From: an uncultured Pseudoxanthomonas sp.
GTDB taxonomy: Bacteria > Pseudomonadota > Gammaproteobacteria > Xanthomonadales > Xanthomonadaceae
Length of the DNA stretch: 64,000 nt
Assembly: GCF_946886695.1 (NCBI RefSeq)
Contig: NZ_CAMPJD010000001.1
Coordinates: 1-64,000 of the forward strand
Direction of reading: 5' to 3'
This document shows positions 33,223 through 42,322 of this stretch, in pieces; the first letter of the stretch is position 1, and every line of letters starts with the position of its first letter. The notes beneath the pieces were generated by a model. It did no database searches. It was not told the DNA's origin and saw only the letters and a list, made by a program, of their open reading frames with translations. The translations under genes were made by a program, and so were the position numbers.

Positions 33223-34920
33223 ATGAAAATCAAACGCTTCGTTGCCCCCGACATGCGCACCGCCTTCGCCATGGTCCGCCAGGAGCACGGCCCGGACGCG
33301 GTGATCCTGTCCAACCGCGTGACGGAGGACGGCATCGAAATCGTCGCTGCCAGCAATTACGACGAAGCGCTGGTGCAGCGCACGCTGGAGGCGATGCGTC
33401 CGGCCACGCCCACTGCGCCGCTGCATCCGATGCTCGACCCGGCGCCGCAGGCACCGACCGCGAACGCTCCGGCCCTGTCACCGGCCGAAGCCGCGGCCAG
33501 CTACTTCGCCCGCCGCCAGCCGGCCGTCCCCGCTGCCCCGCGTGCCGAAACCGCCAAGCCGGCCGTTGCCGCGCCTGCGTCGATCGCACCGCCGGCAGTA
33601 CCCATCGCAGCGCCGCGCGCGCCGGTGGCCGCCAGGTCCGCACCGACCACCGGCGAGATCCCGGCGCCGGTCGTCCGCGACATCGCGCCACTGCTGATCG
33701 AACCCGAATCCTTCGCCGCCAAGCTGGCCGCCTGCCTGCCGGCCGCTCCCGCCAACGAACCGGTCGCCGCGATCGAACCCGCTGCACCGCCGCGCCGTCC
33801 GGCCGCGCCGCGCGCCGACGCCGACGACACGCTCGACCTGGAAGCACTGCTGCCCTCCATCGCGCCGCCGGTGTCGCTGCCGGAACCCGAGCCTGCGCCG
33901 GTCGTCGCGCTGCACGCCACGCGTACACCGGTGACCGCACCGGTACCGGCGCCCGCCGCCGTCACCGTGCCGACGCTGACCGTCGTCACCGACAACGCCA
34001 CGCAAGCCCGCGAGAGCGACGAGCAACTGGTGCAGATGCGCGGCGAACTGTCGGCGATGCGCGAAATGATCGAGCGCGAGATGCACCGCCTCACCGATGA
34101 ACGCCTGCGCGGTTCGCCGGTGCGCATGCAGGCGATGGAGCTGATGGAAGATTACGGCTTCGACGCCGGCATCACCCGCGACATCGCCCTGCAGATTCCC
34201 GCCGATACCGAATTGCACCGCGGCCGTGGCCTGATGTTGGGCCTGCTGTCCAAGAAACTGCCGGTGGTCGACACTGACCTGCTGGAAACCGGTGGCGTCA
34301 TCGCGCTGGTGGGCCCCACTGGCGCCGGCAAGACGACCACCATCGCCAAACTCGCCGCCTGCTTCGCGCAGCGCTACAACGCACGCGACGTGGCACTGAT
34401 CACCACCGATACGGTGCGGGTGGGTGGTCGCGAACAATTGCACGGCTACGGGCGCCAGCTCGGCATCGCCGTGCACGAGGCCGACAGCGCGCAGGCCCTC
34501 GCCCTGCTGCTGGAGCGCCTGCGCGATTACAAGCTGGTGCTGATCGATACCGCCGGCCTCGGCCAGCGCGACCGCAACCTGGTGGGCCAGCTCAACTGGC
34601 TGCGCGCATCGGGCCAGGTGAAGACCCTGCTGTGCCTGCCCGCCAATTCGCACTTCTCCGATCTGGACGAAGTGGTCCGCCGCTTCAGCAGCGTGCAGCC
34701 GCAAGGCGTGGTGCTGACCAAGCTGGACGAGACCGGTCGCCTGGGCAGCGCGCTGTCGGTGGTCGTGGACCACCAGTTGCCGATGACCTGGGTGACCGAC
34801 GGCCAGCGCGTTCCCCACGATCTCCACCGCGCCAACAGCGCCCACCTCGTGCTGCGGCTGGACCAGCTGCGCCGCGAAGCCGACGAACCCTGCTCGACCG
34901 AGGCCACCCATGTCGCCTGA
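33223..34920 (+). CDS. flhF: Flagellar biosynthesis SRP-like GTPase FlhF
   Basis: 565-aa SRP-family GTPase that sets the site and number of polar flagella and recruits FliF. It has an N-terminal basic B domain (1-60, MKIKRFVAPDMRTAFAMVRQ), then a very long Ala/Pro/Val-rich linker (about 65-260), then the NG domain. Walker A is GPTGAGKT (364-371), and the later motifs TTDTVRVGGREQL, DTAGLGQRD and TKLDETGRLG are present. It is longer than many homologues because of the linker. The stop overlaps flhG by 11 nt. Confidence 0.95.
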   Translation: MKIKRFVAPDMRTAFAMVRQEHGPDAVILSNRVTEDGIEIVAASNYDEALVQRTLEAMRPATPTAPLHPMLDPAPQAPTANAPALSPAEAAASYFARRQPAVPAAPRAETAKPAVAAPASIAPPAVPIAAPRAPVAARSAPTTGEIPAPVVRDIAPLLIEPESFAAKLAACLPAAPANEPVAAIEPAAPPRRPAAPRADADDTLDLEALLPSIAPPVSLPEPEPAPVVALHATRTPVTAPVPAPAAVTVPTLTVVTDNATQARESDEQLVQMRGELSAMREMIEREMHRLTDERLRGSPVRMQAMELMEDYGFDAGITRDIALQIPADTELHRGRGLMLGLLSKKLPVVDTDLLETGGVIALVGPTGAGKTTTIAKLAACFAQRYNARDVALITTDTVRVGGREQLHGYGRQLGIAVHEADSAQALALLLERLRDYKLVLIDTAGLGQRDRNLVGQLNWLRASGQVKTLLCLPANSHFSDLDEVVRRFSSVQPQGVVLTKLDETGRLGSALSVVVDHQLPMTWVTDGQRVPHDLHRANSAHLVLRLDQLRREADEPCSTEATHVA

Positions 34921-35788
34921 CCACCTGCTGCAGACCAATCCCCGCGGCACGCCGCCGATGCCCGGCGCATTCCATCCCGTGCGCGTCATCGCCATCACCG
35001 GCGGCAAGGGCGGCGTGGGCAAGACCAACGTGTCGGTCAACCTGGCCGTGTCGCTGTCCGAAATGGGCAAGCGCACGCTGCTGATGGATGCCGACCTGGG
35101 CTTGGCCAACGTGGACGTGCTGCTGGGGCTGTCGCCGAAGTTCACCCTCGCCGACCTGGTCGCCGGTCGCTGCGTACTGGAGGATGTGCTGCTGGAAGGG
35201 CCCGAAGGCGTGCTGGTGGTTCCCGCCTCGTCGGGTTTCCGCCACATGGCCGAACTGGCGCCGGCCGAACACGTGGGCCTCGTCAACGTGTTCTCCGAGC
35301 TGCAGCGCGCGCTGGATTTCATGGTGGTGGACACCGCCGCCGGCATCACCGACAGCGTGCTGACCTTCTGCCAGGCCGCGCAGGACACCGTGGTGGTGGT
35401 CTGCGACGAACCGGCCTCCATCACCGACGCCTACGCGCTGATCAAGGTGCTGGCGCGCGAACGCGGCCTGGACCGCGTGCACGTCATCGCCAACATGGTC
35501 CGCGACCCCAACGAGGGCCGGAAGCTGTACGAAAAACTCGCACGCGTCTGCGAGCGCTTCCTCGGCGACGTGGCCTTGCACTACCTGGGCGCCGTGCCGC
35601 AGGACGACTGGCTGCGCCGTGCCGTGCAGCGCCAGCAACCCGTCGTCAAAGCCTACCCGGGCAGCCCGTCGGCACGCGCCATCGCCGAGATCGCGCGCAT
35701 GACTGCGCGCTGGCAGCCGCCGCTGGGAGCGCGCGGCAACGTCGAGTTCTTCGTCGAACGCCTGATCCAGCGGGGAGTCGCCGCATGA
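34910..35788 (+). CDS. flhG: MinD/ParA-family flagellar number regulator FlhG (FleN)
   Basis: 292-aa ATPase that limits flagellar number by restraining FleQ and stimulating FlhF. The deviant Walker A is GGKGGVGKT (31-39), followed by LLMDADLGLANVDVLLGL and VVDTAAGITDSVL. A C-terminal amphipathic membrane-targeting helix is expected at the end. It overlaps flhF by 11 nt and fliA by 4 nt. Confidence 0.95.
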   Translation: MSPDHLLQTNPRGTPPMPGAFHPVRVIAITGGKGGVGKTNVSVNLAVSLSEMGKRTLLMDADLGLANVDVLLGLSPKFTLADLVAGRCVLEDVLLEGPEGVLVVPASSGFRHMAELAPAEHVGLVNVFSELQRALDFMVVDTAAGITDSVLTFCQAAQDTVVVVCDEPASITDAYALIKVLARERGLDRVHVIANMVRDPNEGRKLYEKLARVCERFLGDVALHYLGAVPQDDWLRRAVQRQQPVVKAYPGSPSARAIAEIARMTARWQPPLGARGNVEFFVERLIQRGVAA

Positions 35789-36537
35789 ACACCGCCGCCG
35801 CCCACTACCGCGCGGTGCAACGCAGCACCGCGAACGATTTCGTCACCCAGCACGCCGACCTGGTCCGTCGCATCGCCCATCACCTGGCCGCACGCCTGCC
35901 GGCCAGCGTGGAGGTCGACGACCTGGTGCAGGCCGGCATGATCGGCCTGCTGGAAGCCTCGCGCAGCTACGATGCCGAGCAGGGCGCGTCGTTCGAGACC
36001 TACGCCTCCATCCGCATCCGCGGCTCGATGATCGACGAGATACGTCGCGGCGACTGGGTGCCGCGCTCGGTCCACCGCCGCGCCCGCCAGGCGGCCGCCA
36101 CCGTGCGCGAGATCGAACAGCGCACCGGCCGTGCCGCCATCGCCACCGAAGTGGCGAGCGCGATGGAGATGCCGCTGCCCGAATACCTGCGCCTGATGGA
36201 AGATGCCGCACGCGGCCAGGTCCTGAGCCTGGAGTCGCACATCGACGACCACGGCGAACCGAACACCGCGCGCACCGGCGGCCCCTCGCCGGAGCAGCAT
36301 CTGGAGCGCAGCGAATTCCGCCAGCAACTGGTCAAGTCCATCGGCCAACTGCCGGAACGCGAACAGCTCGTCCTCTCGATGTACTACGAGCAGGAGCTCA
36401 ACCTGAAGGAGATCGGCGCCGTCCTTGGCGTCAGCGAGTCGCGCGTCTGCCAGATCCACGGCCAGGCCATGGTGCGGCTGCGTGGACGCCTGCAGGTGTT
36501 CGAGAAGGCCGACGCCGGCCTGGAAGACAACGACTGA
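35785..36537 (+). CDS. fliA: Flagellar sigma-28 factor FliA
   Basis: 250-aa sigma factor for late flagellar genes. Regions 2 (HADLVRRIAHHLAARLPASV ... DDLVQAGMIGLLEA), 3 and 4 (LPEREQLVLSMYYEQELNLK, LGVSESRVCQIHGQA) are all intact. It closes the flhB-flhA-flhF-flhG-fliA run. Nine promoters matching its consensus lie downstream in this window, and the first overlaps its own stop codon. Confidence 0.96.
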   Translation: MNTAAAHYRAVQRSTANDFVTQHADLVRRIAHHLAARLPASVEVDDLVQAGMIGLLEASRSYDAEQGASFETYASIRIRGSMIDEIRRGDWVPRSVHRRARQAAATVREIEQRTGRAAIATEVASAMEMPLPEYLRLMEDAARGQVLSLESHIDDHGEPNTARTGGPSPEQHLERSEFRQQLVKSIGQLPEREQLVLSMYYEQELNLKEIGAVLGVSESRVCQIHGQAMVRLRGRLQVFEKADAGLEDND

Positions 36538-36561
36538 AGAATCCCCACGGCCTGCCGATAA
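36535..36561 (+). promoter_or_regulatory. Sigma-28 (FliA) promoter for cheY-cheZ
   Basis: -35-like TGAA (36535-36538, overlapping the fliA stop codon), 15 nt, then a perfect GCCGATAA (36554-36561). It lies about 76 nt upstream of the cheY GTG. Confidence 0.85.
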
Positions 36562-36636
36562 GGCTCCGGTAGGCCGCCGCGTGCAGCCCCTGCCTTGCCG
36601 TTGCCCCTGACCGGGCACGCTTTACTGGAGTTCGAT

Positions 36637-37035
36637 GTGACCGCCAACAAGAACATGCGCATCCTCATCGTGGACGACTTTTCCACCATGCGCCGCATCA
36701 TCAAGAATCTGCTCAATGACCTGGGCTATACCAATACCGCCGAGGCCGAGGACGGCAACAGCGCGTTGACCGCGCTGTCCCAGGGCAGCTTCGAGTTCGT
36801 GGTCACCGACTGGAACATGCCCGGCATGACCGGCATCGAGCTGCTGAAGGCCATCCGCGCCGACGACCGCTACAAGACCCTGCCGGTATTGATGGTCACC
36901 GCCGAAGCCAAGCGCGAGCAGATCATCGAAGCCGCCCAGAACGGCGTGAATGGCTACATCATCAAGCCGTTCACCGCTCAGACGCTGGAAGAGAAGCTGG
37001 GCAAGATCTTCGAACGCCTGGGGGCGGCCGCCTGA
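36637..37035 (+). CDS. cheY: Chemotaxis response regulator CheY
   Basis: 132-aa single-domain regulator that, when phosphorylated by CheA, binds FliM and changes rotation. It has D13/D14, phospho-acceptor D58 ([12 protein letters not shown]), T88 and K110 (IIKPF), all as in CheY. The start is GTG at 36637 ([14 protein letters not shown]), which has ACTGGAG six nt upstream. The in-frame ATG at 36595 lacks a ribosome site. The stop overlaps cheZ. Confidence 0.95.
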   Translation: MTANKNMRILIVDDFSTMRRIIKNLLNDLGYTNTAEAEDGNSALTALSQGSFEFVVTDWNMPGMTGIELLKAIRADDRYKTLPVLMVTAEAKREQIIEAAQNGVNGYIIKPFTAQTLEEKLGKIFERLGAAA

Positions 37036-37646
37036 TGACCGCCGTGGCCGATGTCGCCGGCGCCCGCGCCGCGCTGGTGGAAAAACTGCAACACGCGCTG
37101 GATGCCCTGGAACAGGGCGACGAAGCCGGCTGGCGCCGCGAACTGGATGCCATCGCCGCCTGGCGCACGCAGCCGATGATGCAGGGCCTGGGCCGCCTCG
37201 CGCGCGAGCTGGCGCAGACGCTCGGCGAACTGCCGCCCACCGGACCCGGCGAACTGGACGACGCCTGCGCACGCCTGGACCACGTGGTGGAAATGACCGA
37301 ACAGGCCAGCCACACCACGCTGGACCTGGCCGAACAATGCCGCGGTTACGCGACCCAGCTGAAAGGCACCGCGCTGTCGCCCGAACAGGCAGCGCTGGTG
37401 GACAGCATCGGCAAGGGGCTGTCGGAAATGGCTCTTGCGCAGAGCTACCAGGATCTCACCGGCCAGATCATCCGTCGCGTCGCGGGCATCGTCCGTCGCG
37501 TGCACGAGGGCTTCGGTGCGCTCGGCCTGCCTCCACCCGAGAAGAAGAACCCTTCAGATCTGGCAGGTCCGGCCGTTGCTGGTCTGGACCGCAACGCGTT
37601 TTCACAGAACGACGCAGACGACCTGCTCTCCGGACTGGGGCTGTAG
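37035..37646 (+). CDS. cheZ: CheY-P phosphatase CheZ
   Basis: 203-aa helical-hairpin phosphatase. Catalytic D140 and Q144 lie in QSYQDLTGQIIRRV, the family signature. The C-terminal peptide QNDADDLLSGLGL is the tethered CheY-binding helix. It starts on the cheY stop codon (TGATG). It is the expected partner of the upstream CheY. Confidence 0.94.
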   Translation: MTAVADVAGARAALVEKLQHALDALEQGDEAGWRRELDAIAAWRTQPMMQGLGRLARELAQTLGELPPTGPGELDDACARLDHVVEMTEQASHTTLDLAEQCRGYATQLKGTALSPEQAALVDSIGKGLSEMALAQSYQDLTGQIIRRVAGIVRRVHEGFGALGLPPPEKKNPSDLAGPAVAGLDRNAFSQNDADDLLSGLGL

Positions 37647-37682
37647 GCACCCGCGAACGCGCAGCGGAACCGGAGACCTGAC

Positions 37683-37826
37683 ATGCCCGACCGTTCCGCC
37701 CGCCGTTCCCGCCATCCGCTCGTCCTGCTGTTCGTGGGAGCGCTGCTGGTCTGTGATGCCCTGGTGGGCCGCTTCCTGCGGCGTCGCCATGCCCACGCGA
37801 TGCACCTGCCCCATTCCTCCCGCTGA
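37683..37826 (+). CDS. Possible small membrane protein between cheZ and cheA
   Basis: A 47-codon frame (MPDRSARRSRHPLVLLFVGA ...) with an Arg-rich start, one hydrophobic segment (about 13-30, LVLLFVGALLVCDALVG) and an Arg/His-rich end. A GGAG at 37671-37674 lies 8 nt before the ATG, and the frame fits neatly between cheZ and cheA on the same strand. It is too short to be certain. I do not recognise it. Confidence 0.45.
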   Translation: MPDRSARRSRHPLVLLFVGALLVCDALVGRFLRRRHAHAMHLPHSSR

Positions 37827-37853
37827 TCGCCCGTACCGGTACCTGCCCCGCCC

Positions 37854-39602
37854 ATGTCCGCCGTCACGCCTGAAATCGCCGCCGACTTCCTGATCGAAGC
37901 GCAGGAAATCCTCGACCGGCTGGGCGAGCAACTGGTCACGCTGGAGCAGGACCCTTCCGACAGCGAGCAGCTGAACGCGGTGTTCCGCGGCTTCCATACC
38001 CTGAAGGGCGGTGCCGGCTTCCTCGGCATCCAGCCGATGGTCAACCTGTGCCACGCCGCCGAAGAAACACTCGGCCTGGTCCGCGCCGGACAGGCCACGC
38101 TGGAACCGCAGCACTTCGATGCCGCCCAGCAATCGCTGGATTGGCTGCAACAGATGCTGGATGCGATCGGCGCCGGTGAAGACCCGCCGCACGCACCGCA
38201 GATGCTGATCGACCAGTTCGATACCCGCGGGGATGCCGCACCTGCCACGCCGAAGCAAACGACCGCGACAAGCGCCACGGCCGCTGCGACCGGCACGGAC
38301 CTGATCAGCGATGATGAGTTCGAAGCATTGCTGGACCAGCTGCATGGCGATGGCGCACCCACCCGCACGGCCGCACCTGCGCCAGCCGCGCGACCGGCCC
38401 CCTCGCCCGCGAAACCGGCCGCACCGAAGCCGGTCGCGAAGGCCGGCGGTGAAACCGAACAGACCATCCGCGTGGACACCAAGCGGCTGGACGCCATCGT
38501 CAACCTGGTGGGCGAACTGGTGCTGTCGCGCAACCGGCTGAAGACATTGCGTGCGCGCATCCGCGACGAAGAACTGGACCGCGCCGTCAGCAGCCTGGAC
38601 ATCGCCACCGCGCGCCTGCAGACAGCGGTGATGCGCACCCGCATGCAGCCGGTGGGCAAGGTGTTCTCGCGCTTCCCCAAGGTCGCGCGCGACGTCGCCC
38701 GGCAATTGCAGAAGGAAGTCGACCTGGAACTGGTCGGCGCAGAGACGGAGCTCGACCGCAACCTGGTGGAAGCGCTGGCCGATCCGCTGGTGCACCTGGT
38801 GCGCAATGCGATCGACCATGGCATCGAAGTGCCCAGCCTGCGCGAAGCCTGCAGCAAGCCGCGCGCCGGCCACGTGCGCCTGTCGGCGCAGCAGGAAGGC
38901 GACTTCGTCACCATCGAGATCCGCGACGACGGCGCCGGCATCGACCCCGAACGCCTGCGCGCCAAGGCGCTGGAAAAAGGTCTGATCGATCCGGAAGCCG
39001 CCGCGCGCCTCACCCACGATGAATGCCTGCAACTGATCTTCCTGCCCGGCTTCTCCACCAAGGCCGAGGTCACCGACATCTCCGGCCGCGGTGTGGGCAT
39101 GGACGTGGTGCAGTCGCGCATCCGCGAACTCAGCGGCCAGATCGCCATCCATTCCGACATCGGGCGTGGGAGCCGCTTCGTCATCCGCGTGCCGCTGACG
39201 CTGGCCATCCTGCCCACCCTGCTGGTACAGGCCGGCGAACCCGTCTATGCCCTGCCGCTCGCACGCGTGATGGAAGTGCTGCACGCACCGTCCGAGAGCC
39301 TGCGCTGGTTCGATGGCCAGGCCGTGCTGGACCGCCAGAGCCATACCCTGCCCCTGGTCGACCTGCGCCACTGGCTGCGGGTGGACCCGGTGATGACGCC
39401 GTTGCTCACCATCGTGGTGCTGCAGATGGGCGAACAACGCTTTGGTCTGATCGTCGACCAGGTGCGCGGCCGCGAAGAAGTCGTCATCAAGCCCCTGCCG
39501 CGCGCCGTGCGCGGCCTGCCCGGCTACGCCGGCGCCACCCTGATCGGCGACGGCCGCATGGCCCTGATCCTGGACGTGGACGGCCTGCGCGCGACGGCGT
39601 GA
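37854..39602 (+). CDS. cheA: Chemotaxis histidine kinase CheA (flagellar-operon copy)
   Basis: 582-aa kinase. Hpt domain P1 carries phospho-accepting H48 (FHTLKGGAG). A linker follows with no recognisable P2 CheY-binding domain but with the acidic motif LISDDEFEALLDQLHG (150-165). Next come dimerisation P3, the ATPase P4 (N-box LVRNAIDHG, G1 DDGAGI, F-box LPGFSTK, G2 GRGVGMDVV) and CheW-like P5. The acidic motif recurs twice in the ParP-like protein downstream. In Vibrio a linker element of CheA is what ParP uses to hold arrays at the pole, so this motif is a good candidate for the same job. Confidence 0.94.
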   Translation: MSAVTPEIAADFLIEAQEILDRLGEQLVTLEQDPSDSEQLNAVFRGFHTLKGGAGFLGIQPMVNLCHAAEETLGLVRAGQATLEPQHFDAAQQSLDWLQQMLDAIGAGEDPPHAPQMLIDQFDTRGDAAPATPKQTTATSATAAATGTDLISDDEFEALLDQLHGDGAPTRTAAPAPAARPAPSPAKPAAPKPVAKAGGETEQTIRVDTKRLDAIVNLVGELVLSRNRLKTLRARIRDEELDRAVSSLDIATARLQTAVMRTRMQPVGKVFSRFPKVARDVARQLQKEVDLELVGAETELDRNLVEALADPLVHLVRNAIDHGIEVPSLREACSKPRAGHVRLSAQQEGDFVTIEIRDDGAGIDPERLRAKALEKGLIDPEAAARLTHDECLQLIFLPGFSTKAEVTDISGRGVGMDVVQSRIRELSGQIAIHSDIGRGSRFVIRVPLTLAILPTLLVQAGEPVYALPLARVMEVLHAPSESLRWFDGQAVLDRQSHTLPLVDLRHWLRVDPVMTPLLTIVVLQMGEQRFGLIVDQVRGREEVVIKPLPRAVRGLPGYAGATLIGDGRMALILDVDGLRATA

Positions 39603-39629
39603 GCGCCGGCAGAAGCGCGGGATCCCAGA

Positions 39630-39771
39630 TGTGGGAGCGACGTAAGTCGCGAGCTTTTCCTCTCAGACATCGAGACCCTCCACCCATCCGTCTCGCGGTT
39701 ATCGCGACTGACGTCGCTCCCACAGCAGAAATCCTGGTGTGACCTCTGTCGCGACTCACATCGCTCCCACA
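39630..39771. repeat. Palindromic repeat, family A variant, three arms before motC
   Basis: The forward arm TGTGGGAGCGACGTAAGTCG plus CGA (39630-39652) is matched by two reverse arms, 39702-39724 and 39749-39771, each ending GTCGCTCCCACA or ATCGCTCCCACA. The sequence is the GTGGGAGC variant of the GTAGGAGC element after fliK. A half-element has apparently been added, giving one left and two right arms. It lies between cheA and the motC promoter. Confidence 0.85.
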
Positions 39772-39782
39772 CCTGCGACACC

Positions 39783-39809
39783 TCAAGTCCACCTGAACCG
39801 GGCCGATAG
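39783..39809 (+). promoter_or_regulatory. Sigma-28 (FliA) promoter for motC-motD
   Basis: TCAA (39783-39786), 15 nt, GCCGATAG (39802-39809). It begins 12 nt after the last repeat arm and ends only 8 nt before the motC ATG. The transcript would thus have an almost absent leader, or start within the codon region. Confidence 0.72.
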
Positions 39810-39817
39810 ATCTGCAC

Positions 39818-40558
39818 ATGGACATCTTCAGCCTCATCGGACTCATCCTGGCGCTGGTCGCCCTGGTAGGCGGCAGCATCCTCAAGGGCGCGGGCCTGTC
39901 CTCGCTGTGGTCGTCGGCGGCCTTTGTCATCGTGATCCTGGGCACCATCGCCGCGATCCTGGTGCATACCCCGCCGCCGGTATTCAAGCGCGCGCTGTCC
40001 ATCGTGCGCTGGGTGATCCGGCCACCGGGCACCGATGGCGATGCGCTGATCGCCGAGATCGTCGACTGGAGCAACATCGCCCGCAAGCAGGGCCTGCTGG
40101 GGCTGGAGCCGCTGGTCAACCAGCAGGACGACCCGTTCCTGAAGAAGGGCCTGCAGATGCTGGTGGACGGCGTGGAGCCGGAATCGATCCGGCACATGAT
40201 GGAGATCGACCTCAACGGCCAGGAGCATCAGGACCTGGCCGCCGCGAAGGTGTTCGAAGCCATGGGCATCTACGCCCCCACGCTGGGCATCATCGGCGCG
40301 GTGTTCGGCCTGATCGCGGTGATGAAGAACCTGGCCGACCCCAGCAAGCTGGGCCACGGCATCGCCGCCGCGTTCACCGCGACCATCTACGGCATCGCCT
40401 CGGCCAACCTGTTCTTCCTGCCCATCGCCAGCAAGCTCAAGAGCGTGATCGGCGGGCGCAGCCGCGAACAGGAGATGATCATCGAAGGACTGATCGCGAT
40501 CGCGCAGGGCGAGAACCCGCGCAACATCGAGGCCAAGTTGGCCGGCTTCCTGCACTGA
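39818..40558 (+). CDS. motC: Flagellar stator protein MotC (MotA family)
   Basis: 246-aa stator channel subunit with four membrane helices (about 5-22, 30-48, 150-172, 182-205). It has the large cytoplasmic loop with charged residues that act on FliG and the conserved proline-containing segment (GIYAPTLGIIGAVFGLIAVM). It matches the MotC branch of MotA seen in pseudomonads. motD follows after 19 nt. Whether it conducts protons or sodium is not settled by eye. Confidence 0.93.
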   Translation: MDIFSLIGLILALVALVGGSILKGAGLSSLWSSAAFVIVILGTIAAILVHTPPPVFKRALSIVRWVIRPPGTDGDALIAEIVDWSNIARKQGLLGLEPLVNQQDDPFLKKGLQMLVDGVEPESIRHMMEIDLNGQEHQDLAAAKVFEAMGIYAPTLGIIGAVFGLIAVMKNLADPSKLGHGIAAAFTATIYGIASANLFFLPIASKLKSVIGGRSREQEMIIEGLIAIAQGENPRNIEAKLAGFLH

Positions 40559-40577
40559 TCCCTGCGGAACGACGGCG

Positions 40578-41540
40578 ATGGCGCGCAGGAAGAAACACGA
40601 GGAGCACGCGAACCACGAGGCCTGGGCGATCCCCTACGCCGACCTGATGACGCTGCTGCTCGCCTTCTTCGTGGTGATGTACGCCATCTCCACCATCAAC
40701 GAGGGCAAGTACCGCGTGATGGCCGATGCGCTCACGGCGGCCTTCGGCGGCGCGCCGCGCACGATCAACCCGGTGCAGGTGGGCAACCACCAGTTGCAGG
40801 GCGCCGACTTCGACCGGCCCTCGCCGATCAAGTCCGGCGCCAAACAAGGCCCATCCGCCCCATCGCCCTCGCCCAACGTCACCCTGCTGGCGGCGATGGC
40901 CTCGCAGATGAACCTCTCGATGGACGAGAAGGGCTTGAAGAGCGCGCAGGGCGAGCTCAAGCGCATCGCCGATGACCTGGAACGCGCGCTGGCGCCGCTG
41001 ATCGACGAGAAGCTGGTGGTCATCAAGCGCTCCGAGTTGTGGCTGGAAGTGCAGATCAACAGCGACATCCTGTTCGCCACCGGCTCGGCGGCACTGGATC
41101 CGCAGGCGCAGCAGACCGTCGGCAAGCTGGCGGAAGTGCTGGGCAACGTGCCCAACTCGGTGCGCGTGGAAGGCTATACCGACGACCGCCCGATCCGCAC
41201 CGCACAGTTCCCGTCCAACTGGGAACTCTCGTCGGCCCGCGCCGCGAGCGTGGTGCACCTGTTCGTCCGCGACGGAATTCCGCCGGAGCGGCTGGCGATG
41301 ATCGGCTACGGCGAGTTCCGGCCGATCGGCGACAACGCCACCCTCGAAGGCCGCAACGCCAATCGCCGCGTGCTGCTGATCATCCTGGCCAGCCCGGCCG
41401 GCCCGGCACCGAACTTGCATGCACAGGAACAGGCCGTCGAAGCGCCGTCAGTGATCGCACTGCCGTCGTTGCCGACCCACGCCGCGTCGCCCATGCCCGG
41501 AGCGCCGCCGGCGCCCCAGGTCCATGAAGGAGTCCAGTGA
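40578..41540 (+). CDS. motD: Flagellar stator protein MotD (MotB family)
   Basis: 320-aa partner of MotC. It has a basic N-terminus and a single membrane helix with the ion-binding Asp in PYADLMTLLLAFFVVMYA (D22), followed by a plug region. The OmpA-like peptidoglycan-binding domain (about 150-275) contains NSDILFATGSAALDP and VEGYTDDRPI. A Pro/Ala tail of about 45 residues follows. The stop overlaps the next start (TGATG). Confidence 0.93.
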   Translation: MARRKKHEEHANHEAWAIPYADLMTLLLAFFVVMYAISTINEGKYRVMADALTAAFGGAPRTINPVQVGNHQLQGADFDRPSPIKSGAKQGPSAPSPSPNVTLLAAMASQMNLSMDEKGLKSAQGELKRIADDLERALAPLIDEKLVVIKRSELWLEVQINSDILFATGSAALDPQAQQTVGKLAEVLGNVPNSVRVEGYTDDRPIRTAQFPSNWELSSARAASVVHLFVRDGIPPERLAMIGYGEFRPIGDNATLEGRNANRRVLLIILASPAGPAPNLHAQEQAVEAPSVIALPSLPTHAASPMPGAPPAPQVHEGVQ

Positions 41541-42322
41541 TGCGCGTGTGGGCAATCGCCAACCAGAAAGGCGGCGTCGGCAAGACCACCACCACCCTCG
41601 CCCTCGGGCGCGCGCTGGCCATGCGTGGCCGCCGCGTGCTGCTCGTGGACCTGGACCCGCACGCGTCGCTGACGCGCGCGTTCGGCGTGCCCGCCGAGCC
41701 GCAGCCTTCAGGCGTGCTGGACCTGTTCGATGAGCAACCGCCCGCGCTCGCCAGCGTGGCGCGCGCCACCGAGATCGAAAACCTCACCTTCGTACCCGCG
41801 CAGACACCGCTGGCCACGCTGGAGCGCCGCAGCGCCACCCAGCCCGGCCTGGGCCTGGCGCTGTCCAATGCACTCGCACGCGGCGGCCAGGCCTGGGACC
41901 ATGTGCTGTTCGACTGCCCGCCCACGCTGGGCCTGCTGATGGTCAATGCGCTGGCCGCGGCCGACCACGTCATCATTCCGACCCAGACCGAACCGCTGGC
42001 GCTGCACGGCCTGAAAGGCATGTGCCGCACCGCCGACATGATCCAGCGCTCGCGCCATCGCGAACTGCCGGTGTCGATCCTGCCCACGCTCTACGACAAG
42101 CGCACCCGCACCGGTGCCGAGACCTTGAAGGCGATGCAGGACGAGTACGGCGGGCGCGTCTGGAACGACGCCATCCCCAACGACACGCGCATCTGCAGCG
42201 TCGATGCACTGACCCGTTCCAGCCCTGCCGCGCAGTATCCCGGCCGCGGCCTGTCGGCTTACCGCCGCGCGCTGGACTGGCTGCTGCTGACGGAAGCACG
42301 CGCCACCGAGCAAGCCGCATGA
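41540..42322 (+). CDS. ParA-family ATPase, ParC-like chemotaxis array-positioning protein
   Basis: 260-aa ParA/Soj-type ATPase. The deviant Walker A KGGVGKTT spans 10-17, with LLVDLDPHASLT after it and VLFDCPPTLGLLMVNAL as Walker B. ParA proteins in this position, next to cheA and a CheW-like gene, are known in Vibrio as ParC and in Pseudomonas as the chemotaxis-operon ParA. They place chemosensory arrays at the cell pole. AAGGAG (41527-41532) supports the ATG at 41540. It overlaps motD by 1 nt and the ParP-like gene by 4 nt. Confidence 0.88.
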   Translation: MRVWAIANQKGGVGKTTTTLALGRALAMRGRRVLLVDLDPHASLTRAFGVPAEPQPSGVLDLFDEQPPALASVARATEIENLTFVPAQTPLATLERRSATQPGLGLALSNALARGGQAWDHVLFDCPPTLGLLMVNALAAADHVIIPTQTEPLALHGLKGMCRTADMIQRSRHRELPVSILPTLYDKRTRTGAETLKAMQDEYGGRVWNDAIPNDTRICSVDALTRSSPAAQYPGRGLSAYRRALDWLLLTEARATEQAA

